Of a DNA stretch of 64,000 nt, positions 56,790-64,000 are shown in pieces. The DNA lies in contig CM056732.1 of NCBI GenBank assembly GCA_029844215.1, positions 17,076,001 through 17,140,000 of the forward strand, given 5' to 3'. This stretch comes from Przewalskia tangutica. Lineage: Eukaryota; Streptophyta; Magnoliopsida; Solanales; Solanaceae. The number at the start of each line of letters is the position of its first letter. The stretch's first letter is position 1. The notes under the pieces were generated by a model. That model had not been told where the DNA came from, did not search any database, and saw only the letters and a program-made list of their open reading frames with translations. The translations under genes were made by a program, and so were the position numbers.

Positions 56790-58440
56790 AACAATGAATC
56801 TCAATGTTCCTGATGATTCATGGTACATGGACACGGGAGTAACATCACACATGGCGGCATCTCAAGGTATTCTCTCTTCTTATTTTAATATGAGTAATAA
56901 TAAAAATATTATCATTTGCAGTGGGTAAGAAATTCTAATTCATTATATTGGTCAATTAAACCTCCTAGCCACCTTTACATTTAAAAAATAACCTACATGC
57001 ACTCAAACTTATTAAAACTTGATATATGTACGTCGTTTCACAACTGACAACAATGTTACTGTTAATTTTGATTCGTTTGGGTTTTATGTGAATGATTTTC
57101 AGACGGGGATGCCACTAATAAGATATAATAGAACTGGGGATTTGTATCCCATCACCGCCCCCACCAATAACCAAGTCACCAATCTATCAACCTTTGTTGT
57201 TATTTCTCCTATTTTATGGAATAATCAGTAGGACACCCGAGAGCACCGATGTTCAATTTTCTTTAAAAAATAAATTTATTGACTGTAACAAATTTGTGGA
57301 CTCTCATGTTTGTTAGACTTGTATTTTTGGGAAGCATGTTAAATTTTCCTATTATGCTATTTGATCTAATGCATAGTGATTTGTGGACATCCCTGATTTT
57401 AAGTTCGGCATGTCATAAGTATTATATGCTTATTTTGGATGATTATTCTAATTTTCTGTGGACATTTCTCATCGGAAATAAATTGCAGGTCCCCACTATT
57501 TTTAAACAATTTAGTGTTTTCATCCAAACCCAATTTGAGAAGTCCATTAAATATTTTTTTAGTGTGACAATGGGAGAGAATTCATACATGATCAATTTAA
57601 GGAATTTTATCACCAAAATGGAATGTCATTGCGTCTTTCATGTCCACATACCTCTCCTCAAAATGAGAAATCCAAAAGAAAAATCCGAACAATCAACAAT
57701 TTAATTTGCACACTTCTTGCGCATTCGTCCACACCACCGTCTTTTTGGCATTATGCTCTTCACTACTCTCAAACCTATCACCCACACAAATTTTGTACCA
57801 TTGTATTCCTTCTTATACACATTTGAGGGTTTCAGGTGTTTGTGATATCCATTGTTTCCTTCCACAATCATAAACAAACTTCAAGTACGTTCCACTCCAT
57901 GTGTCATTTTGGAATACCCACAAAATCATCGGGGCTATAAGTATTATGATATGTCTAATGTGAAAATTATTGTCTCTCGTCACATTATTTTCTATGAGTC
58001 CACATTCCCGTTTGCTAATTCTCACACGTCATCCCTATCTTCATATGAATATTTGGATGAGGGGCTACATCCATTTTTAAATTACCATCTAAATGGTCCA
58101 TCTCACCAAGCTCAACCGAGGGGGCCCACTACTCCCTCCTCTTCGGCCTTGGCCCAGTCAATTTCTCGCAACCGGTTGGCCCACATGGGGGAACCCACTA
58201 CTCCCTAATCCACTTCTCCAACCCGGAAACCATGCATATTTCCACCAGCCCACACGATAAGTTCCTCTCGGGCCAATCCAAATCTCGAAAGTCAACAGCC
58301 CCAGCCATTTGTCTCGGTCCCACCTCAGTCCGTTGAAAATCGTGCCATGCATGGGAATATTCGTCCCAAGCGTCATTTTAACTTAACATCCTCGATCCAA
58401 CCATCACCAATTTCAAAAAATCCAAAAGTTGCCCTATCAG
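56790..58440 (+). pseudogene. copia C3 protease, integrase and linker
   Basis: Protease reads DSWYMDTGVTSHM near 56815-56855. The GAG-pre-integrase region has RYNRTGDLYPI (57121-57150) and a broken zinc-binding part. Integrase reads FDLMHSDLWTSLIL (57360-57400), LILDDYSNFLWTFLIGNK and, in another frame, LSCPHTSPQNEKSKRKIRTINN. In the last motif the AER Glu expected in relatives reads SKR, so the catalytic Glu looks lost. Linker 57852-58208 has SRHIIFYESTFPF. Confidence 0.8.
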
Positions 58441-59940
58441 ACCCGAATTAGAAAGTTGTCATGTTGGATGGAATTGATGCTCTTATTAAAAATAAGACGT
58501 GGAAGTTGGTGCCCCATCCATCTAATGTGAACATAATACATTCTATGTGGGTTTTCTGTCGTAAAAAAAATTCGGATGGCTCGTTTGCGAGACATAAAGC
58601 TCGTCTTATTAGTGATGGCAGGTCTCAACAGGTTGGCATGGATTGCGGTGAAACATTCAGTGCAATAGTTAAACCAGTAACTATTAGGACAGTTCTCAGT
58701 CTGGCTATGTCTAAATCATGGTCCATTCATCAGTTGGACGTCAAGAATGTGTTTCTACTTGGTCACCTACAGGAAACAGTTTACATGCACCAACATTTGG
58801 GTTTCTGAGATCATATTCATCATTATTATGTTTGTTTGTTGAAAAAATAATTATATGGTTTGAAACAGGCCCACAAGGCGTGGTATAATAGGTTTGCAGG
58901 GTTTGTCCTGACACTGGGGTTCTCATATAGCAAGTCCAATCAGTTTTTGTTCATTTATAAGAAGGGAAATGACATGACATATATTCTTCTCTATGTGGAT
59001 AACATCATTCTCATAGTGTCATCTGAGTCACTTCGTCAATCTATTATGTCATTCCTTACTTCAGAATTTGTTATGAAGGATTTAGGCTCTTTAAACTATT
59101 TTTTGGACATTGAGTTAACTCAATATGTAAGTGATATGTTTCTTTGTGAAAAGAAATACCTCGAGGAGATCATTGAAAAAGTCGGTATGTCCTCTTGCAA
59201 ATCGTCACACATGTCGGTTGATACCAAGGCAAATTGGGTAACTCTACAGGTACTCCCTACAGTGATCCAACACATTACCGTAGCTTAGCAGGGGTAGTAT
59301 CTCACATTCACAAGATCAGATATCTCCTATGCAGTTCAACATGTTTGTTTACATATGCATGACCCAGAGAAAGAGCATATGAGGGCTTTCAAATGAATTA
59401 TGTGGTATGTTAAGGGTACTCTTAATTTTGGGTTGCATCTGTATAAGTCCATCATCTCTAGCCTCACATCTTATACATATGTTGATTGGGGTGACTGCCC
59501 GGATACAAGACGTTCCACCTCTGGTTATTGTGTCTTTCTAGGAGACAACCTAATTTCATAGTCGTCGAAATGCCAACCGATATTTTCTCGATCGAGGCTG
59601 AAGCAGAATATCGAAGGGTACCTAATGTGGTCTCTGAAACACGTTGGCTCCGTAATCTTCTTTTGGAACTTCATTGTTCGATCGAAAAATCAACCGTGAT
59701 TTATTGTGATAATGTGAGTGCGATATATTTATCAGGTAACACTGTCCAACATCAACGCACAAAACACATATAAATTGATATCTTGTTTGTCCGTGAAAAG
59801 GTTGCTCGTGGACAAGTCTGTGTTCTCCAGATACCGTCCCGTTATCAGATTGCAGATATTTTCACTAAAGGTCTTCCGCGTGTACTTTTTGATGATTTCA
59901 GGAACAATCTCAACATACGAGAACCTCCCTCTAAGACTGC
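58441..59940 (+). pseudogene. copia C3 reverse transcriptase and RNase H
   Basis: RT reads IDALIKNKTWKLVPHPSNVN (58470-58530), GMDCGETFSAIVKP, HQLDVKNVFLLGHLQETVYMHQ and then, after stops at 58808 and 58849, QAHKAWYNRFAGFVLTLGF. The active site is YVDNIIL (about 58995-59015), with the second catalytic Asp changed to Asn. RNase H fragments are VDWGDCPDTRRSTSGYCVF (about 59480-59540), EAEAEYRRVPNVVSETRWL and YCDNVSAIYLSGNTVQHQRTKH (59703-59768). Confidence 0.85.
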
Positions 59941-60003
59941 AGGGAACATTTAAGATAATTATAGAAACATTCATTATTGTTTCCATAATATCAAATCAAA
60001 TAT

Positions 60004-60160
60004 TGTATAATTAAATTAAATATTGTATAATTAAGTTGTAAAGATTATTAGCATATTATTAGGATAGTCTACCTTAATAGTTGCCTAGATTGATTCGTAT
60101 ATGATTGTATATATATATTGTATTTTTGGAATAAAAGAAGGCATGAAAAACATTTCATTC
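60004..60160 (+). repeat. 3' LTR of C3
   Basis: Follows the 5' LTR closely (GTTGTAAAGATTATTARCATAT, GGATAGTCTACCTTAATAGT, GGCATGRAAAA). The last bases are uncertain. Confidence 0.7.
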
Positions 60161-60549
60161 CGTTGTATTTGCCATTCTCCGATAAAATTTTGGCTGGAAA
60201 GTTTCTATTTAATAAAAAAATATTAAGAAAACAAATGAAATACCCTTTTGATCTTGTAAGAAAAAGTTTTTTTCTCTTTTTTAAAATCCTGCATGATTTA
60301 GCTTTTCTTCAGAATTTATTAAATGGCAAAAAGTTCTTCTCAAAACGTCTTTGCTTCAAAAGGCCTAACTTTAAGTAAATTATTTGCAGACTTTCCTCAA
60401 CAATGTTATACTAGTAGCCTCTGTATAAAAAAAAACGTTCACTTATCAAATTAAAATGAATTAATTTTATTTTTTTAGAATTATTCTTATTAAATGTTAG
60501 GTAATTAAATTCAATACATATTTAATTAAAGATATTTTAGTTAAATTAC
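60161..60549. other. AT-rich spacer, no gene seen
   Basis: Short open frames rich in Lys and Phe reflect base composition. Nothing supportable. Confidence 0.45.
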
Positions 60550-60738
60550 GGAAGGGAGTCTTGGAGTAACTGGTAAAGTTATTGTCATGTGATCAGGACG
60601 TCATAAGTTCAAGCCGTGAAAACAGCCTCTTGTAGAAATGTGAGGTAAAACTGCGTACAATAGACCCTCGTAGTCCGACTCTTCCTCGAACTCCGCGCAT
60701 AATGAGAGTTTAATGCACCAGACTGCCCTTTTTTAATC
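60550..60738 (+). mobile_element. SINE, Au/Solanaceae type
   Basis: The body GGAGTCTTGGAGTAACTGGT, CATGTGATCAGGACGTCATA, AGTTCAAGCC (box B-like), AACTGCGTACAATAGACCC, TGCACCAGACTGCCC and a T-rich end matches the plant Au SINE plan from memory. Flanks AAATTAC at 60543-60549 and 60739-60745 are a 7 bp target duplication. Length about 189 bp, near the family's usual ~180 bp. Pol III-type, non-coding, dependent on LINE enzymes. Confidence 0.88.
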
Positions 60739-60745
60739 AAATTAC

Positions 60746-61159
60746 TTATTTACTTAAAAATTAGTATTTTTTAAGGTGATGTAAATGACTAAATGAATAA
60801 TCTGTTTGATTTAGAGGGATTAGTAAATGTTTGTCTGCCCTCTTGTCCATTTCTAATTTCATGAAAGAGTACTATTTCATTGGGCTTTGTGAACCGTGTA
60901 TTCCTATTTGCTAGTGGACGGAACTGTTTGCTTTAATTTTTTCCATTAATTTCAGTGTGTTTCTAAATTGCATATCATATCCTCAATAAAAATCCACATG
61001 AAAAGGGAGAGAAAATAAGTCTTGTATAAGGCAAAATACAAATTCACAACGAAGCTTCGTTTTTTGATTCGAGGTGGGTATCTTAAAAGATAAATTTGTG
61101 AGGTATATTGAGTCAAAACAGAAATACGTTATATGAGCTTAGGCCTGAGGAATTAAATT
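60746..61159. other. Spacer between two SINEs, no gene seen
   Basis: AT-rich sequence with no open frame, RNA gene or repeat that I can support. Confidence 0.45.
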
Positions 61160-61375
61160 TGTAAGTTATAGTGGAGTAGGAGAGCGCGGAACCGAAAGGT
61201 CATGAGTTCGATTTTCCTTGTCAACATCTTCTTGGTTGAGTCTGTCACACATGGCTTGCCAAATGTGGTTTACCTGACTGACGTGGTTTGCAGGCTATTG
61301 CGTCAGTTCGAGGGTTTATCCAGTGCGCACTTGTTAAAAAGTAGCGGTTGCGGGTTCCCGTCGTTAAAAAAAAAA
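61160..61375 (+). mobile_element. SINE, TS-like (tobacco type)
   Basis: The tRNA-related head has a box A-like TAGTGGAGTAGG and a box B-like GAGTTCGATTTTCC. The body CTTCTTGGTTGAGTCTGTC, GGCTTGCCAAATGTGGTTTA, CAGGCTATTGCGTCAG, CCAGTGCGCAC and GTAGCGGTTGCGGGTTCCCG follows the TS SINE of Nicotiana in order, then a poly-A tail. TS SINEs are known mainly from Solanaceae and relatives, which supports the host assignment. The 5' limit is approximate. Confidence 0.82.
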
Positions 61376-61829
61376 GTATGAACTTCAACCCTGGATACAT
61401 TTCTTGATTGTTTCAAGTGGATGACTTAAAACTAATGCATCAATTGAAATGCACAATGAACTTCTATGATGATAATGTGAAGGGAATTATGAAAAAGTAA
61501 GCAAGAAATGATGTTTTTCTTCTCCGAAAAAATCTTCTCCTTTTCCTTTCATTTTCTTTTTTCTTTTTTTCCAAATTCGTCTTTCTTCTGAGTTGTTAAC
61601 GACTAATAGCTTGTTTTGCCAAGTTTATTTTCTCCCTCAAAGTACTTATTTTTAAAAAAAGTTCTTATTCTAAAAAAATTGAGATGACCAAGCTTTTTAA
61701 AGAAAATAAGTACTTTTGAAGAAAGAATACTTGATATGCTTTTCGTTTAAAAAATAAATTCTTTAAACACTTTTTTGAAAAGAACTTTTGAGAAAAATAC
61801 ACTTAGAAACACTTTTTAAAAGTTTGGCC
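61376..61829. other. Spacer with inverted-repeat sequence
   Basis: CAAAGTACTTATTTT (about 61637-61651) and AAAATAAGTACTTTTG (about 61703-61718) pair as a foldback, a common MITE motif in plants. No gene. Confidence 0.5.
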
Positions 61830-62357
61830 CGTTTGGCCATAGATATTTTTACTTTTTTCCGGAATTTTTTTTCACTTTTTTTGAAAACTAGTGTTTGGCC
61901 ATGAAAATTCCAAACACAACTTGAAGTTGGTATTTGGAATATGAAAAACACCTCAAACCTTATTTTTAGAATTTCACTTTTTATTTTTGATCATTGCTTT
62001 TATCTTTTATTTTTCAAATTTTACCCTATATTTTCTTTTATAAATTTGACCCCATAGTTGATTCAACCGATGAGTTTTGTGAACTTGATTATATCATCAT
62101 ATTAAAGAAATTCTATATAAATCATGCTTAATGTAACAAAAAATAATTGATGAGCGTTGTTTACACACTCGCTATGTTTATTAATTGTTTTGGGTGGGTT
62201 TTGCTTGTTTTAAAAAATTGGAGTATAAATCATATTTCATATTTATTAGAAAAAATATATTCCAACAATCAAATATTATTTATAAAAACTATGGCCAAAC
62301 ACAACTCCAACTTAATTTTTTTTTAAAAAATATGAAATTATTTTTTATGGCCAAACG
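61830..62357. mobile_element. MITE with CGTTTGGCCATA ends
   Basis: Terminal inverted repeats CGTTTGGCCATAGATATTTT (left) and the complement of TTTTTTATGGCCAAACG (right) bound a 528 bp AT-rich body. A second inner pair (GTGTTTGGCCAT at about 61892, ATGGCCAAACAC at about 62291) suggests nesting or layered palindromes. No coding capacity; superfamily not assigned. Confidence 0.6.
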
Positions 62358-63261
62358 CCTACTACTTATTGTTCAATAGTGCTTTTTAGGTTAATTGGCC
62401 AAATATAAACAGTTTCTCACTTTTCCCCCCTTCAAAATAAGCATATTTTTAAAGCTTGGTAAATCAGGCTATAGGAATAATTATACCTGTCTAGCGGATC
62501 GACCCGGAACGGACCGGTTTCCCGTTATCGGGTTGAACCGATTCCGGATCGACACGGCCCAGTTCATCGCTTATCGTGCCTACAGTCCGTTCATTACCGG
62601 ATTCGATCACCGCATGTCCGTTTTTTTATAAATTTTAAAATTTAACTAAATTCAAATTAAATATGTAATATAATAATATAATATAATTTATAACTTTATA
62701 GTTTATATAACTACATATAAACTATATAAAAAAAATTATTTCGAAAATTTATTAATTTATTAAATTAGTAGAAATTAGTAGACATAAGTTAACAAATAAC
62801 AACTAAAGAGATAATAAAATAAAAACTAATGATAATATGTAAACTTTCGAACTTTCAATATTCATAATGTTAATAAGAGTACATAATGAAGTAATAATAA
62901 TTTTATTTACATATTATGCATCCTTTTACAAAGTTTTTCGTAATTTATAGGTTGATTGAATTGGTGATGCTCCATAGTCCATATTCCATAGCCTCTAAAT
63001 CTAGAGTTGAAATTTCAGTCCCGTTTCCACGATTTCGCCGCAACTTGTGCAATTGTAAAAGTGCTCCATATATCTAGAATCTAGATTCATTATCATCGTC
63101 TTCATTGAATCCTGCAGATGTAGACACAGAACAGAAGCAGAACTAGAACGAAGATTAGTAGCAGAGTTGTTCAATTATCAAATAATGTAACTGCATCTTT
63201 ATATTTTATACTTAATTTGTTGTTGACCAGTGTGTCGGATGAACTCTCTGTACATGCCTAA

Positions 63262-63791
63262 CTAAAGTGTCCGCCCCCTGTCATTACCATGTTTATAAGT
63301 TTCCCCACAAATATTACATCTAACTCTATCAGTGTCCCCAATTCTATCATAAAAGTTCCACACTTTACTCCTTATTTTGATTCTCCTACTCCTTACTACT
63401 GGTAAAAGAGGTGTACGACTAGTATTACTAACATTAATAGAAGGCACACTAGTAGGTGTATGAGTTTCAATTTCAACAATATTATCTATATGAAGGCACA
63501 CTAGTAGGTGTATGAGTTTCAGTTTCAACAATATTATCTATATAGAAGGCACACTAGTAGGTGTATGAGTTTCAGTTTCAACAATATTATCTATATAGAA
63601 GGCACACTAGTAGGTGTATGAGTTTCAGTTTCAACAATATTATCTATATGAGAATTATCATAATAATTATCTTTTATTTCAAAATCTTCTTGCATTTGAT
63701 CATAATTTATATTTTGATTAGATGATGAAGAACCTTTAGATTTTGTACCACTTGAAATAGTTCTACCTTTATCCATTATAAAATATTTCAT
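63262..63791 (-). pseudogene. hAT transposase N-terminus with half a BED finger
   Basis: Starts MKYFIMDKGRTISSGTKSKG (63791), Ser/Asn-rich and acidic. After the tandem repeat a second frame reads RIKIRSKVWNFYDRIGDTDRVRCNICGETYKHGNDRGRTL, stop. W..F and the C..C pair of a BED zinc finger are present but the His pair is cut off. The 53 bp repeat (63441-63650) changes frame with each copy and separates the two parts. A DNA-binding relic, not a functional transposase. Confidence 0.7.
63441..63650. repeat. Four tandem copies of a 53 bp unit
   Basis: Each unit begins AAGGCACACTAGTAGGTGTA and ends ATTATCTATATAG. The first copy is 52 bp and the rest are 53 bp. The copies are almost identical, so the expansion is recent. 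Confidence 0.92.
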
Positions 63792-64000
63792 TTTAATTTA
63801 ACTAATCAACAAATAAATATGCTAATTTAATAAAATAAATAGAGAATGAAACGAGTGTACCAAACTTTGGAATTCAGAACTCAATTGAAACTCGAAGCTC
63901 GAAGTCTTGCATCTTGCTACTTTGAAAATTAATAATAATAATAATAATAACTTGAGAATTGATAATATAGAGAATTAAGGGAGTATGAGAATTGTAGAAA
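63792..64000. other. Upstream part of the hAT relic
   Basis: Contains an (AAT)n microsatellite at about 63928-63950 and AT-rich sequence. No coding signal. Confidence 0.5.

Larger units (their letters stand above)
55330..60160 (+). mobile_element. Ty1/copia retrotransposon C3, full length but decayed
   Basis: 5' LTR about 55330-55493, primer site TGGTGTCAAGAGC at 55494, gag, protease, integrase, linker, RT and RNase H in order, then 3' LTR about 60004-60160. LTR limits are approximate because AATCAAATAT precedes both TG starts. No target duplication is evident. All domains carry stops or frameshifts. It is a relative of C1, C2 and C4 with a linker that lacks the GC-rich cassette. Confidence 0.88.
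62484..64000 (-). mobile_element. hAT transposon, deletion derivative (runs off the window)
   Basis: A GC-rich subterminal block at 62484-62620 (CGGATCGACCCGG, GAACGGACCGGTTTCC, CGGATCGACACGGCCC) looks like one hAT end. AT-rich sequence follows, then on the minus strand a transposase start with a BED-type finger at 63262-63791. The RNase H-like catalytic and dimerisation regions are absent: only about 600 bp separate finger and end, versus about 1.5-2 kb in complete elements. The promoter end lies toward or beyond 64000. Confidence 0.6.

Noticed and set aside
60590..60640. Box A and box B-like sequences suggesting a tRNA gene
   Set aside because: No cloverleaf or CCA-ready acceptor stem forms. 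The sequence continues into a known SINE body with a target duplication.

Overview
This is eukaryotic, plant nuclear DNA, most likely from a Solanaceae genome rich in retrotransposons. The grounds are AT-rich sequence, one protein gene with a GT-AG intron, LTR retrotransposons primed by initiator-Met tRNA, a tRNA-derived SINE closely resembling the tobacco TS family, a second SINE of the Au type, and hAT and MITE remnants. The species cannot be named from the sequence alone. Nearly everything is dead mobile DNA; I see no intact retrotransposon polyprotein.

Layout. 1-3081: 5' part of a minus-strand Ty1/copia element (C1). 3950-4412: an internally deleted plus-strand relative (C5). 4474-5355: an LTR with GC-rich internal repeats. 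5945-6700: possible hAT debris. 7200-8630: a low-copy stretch with a minus-strand promoter-like cluster (site II, telo-box, TATA) and, downstream on the same strand, a box C/D snoRNA-like sequence. 8741-11116: part of a Ty3/gypsy (Tekay-like) LTR lying in the RT region of another copia element (C6, 11117-13780). 14549-15928: the only convincing protein gene, a two-exon kelch-repeat protein of 370 residues.

16212-38609 is a four-layer nest. Copia C4 (+) contains gypsy G-A (18950-36986, target duplication GATTC). G-A contains gypsy G-B on the minus strand (19500-34047, target duplication CATTY). G-B contains a 4.5 kb Tat/Ogre-like solo LTR (24348-28874, target duplication ATGGT). A second nest, 40006-54582, is copia C2 (-) split in its integrase by an 11.6 kb LTR element (42417-54032, target duplication CTTAA) with no recognisable gag or pol. 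Its interior holds hairpin-bearing repeats and a 2.2 kb array of an 85 bp unit built from three related 28-29 bp monomers. Then come a decayed copia C3 (+, 55330-60160), two different SINEs, a MITE with GTTTGGCC-type ends, and a hAT deletion derivative whose BED-finger exon is broken by a 53 bp tandem repeat.

The transposon layers follow each other in time and show no functional cooperation. The kelch gene sits in an island of about 2.4 kb between two copia LTRs. The parts most worth a second look are the repeats inside the non-autonomous Tat/Ogre-like element, a GC-rich cassette shared by otherwise unrelated retroelements, and the candidate snoRNA or ribosome-biogenesis promoter region near 8.5 kb.
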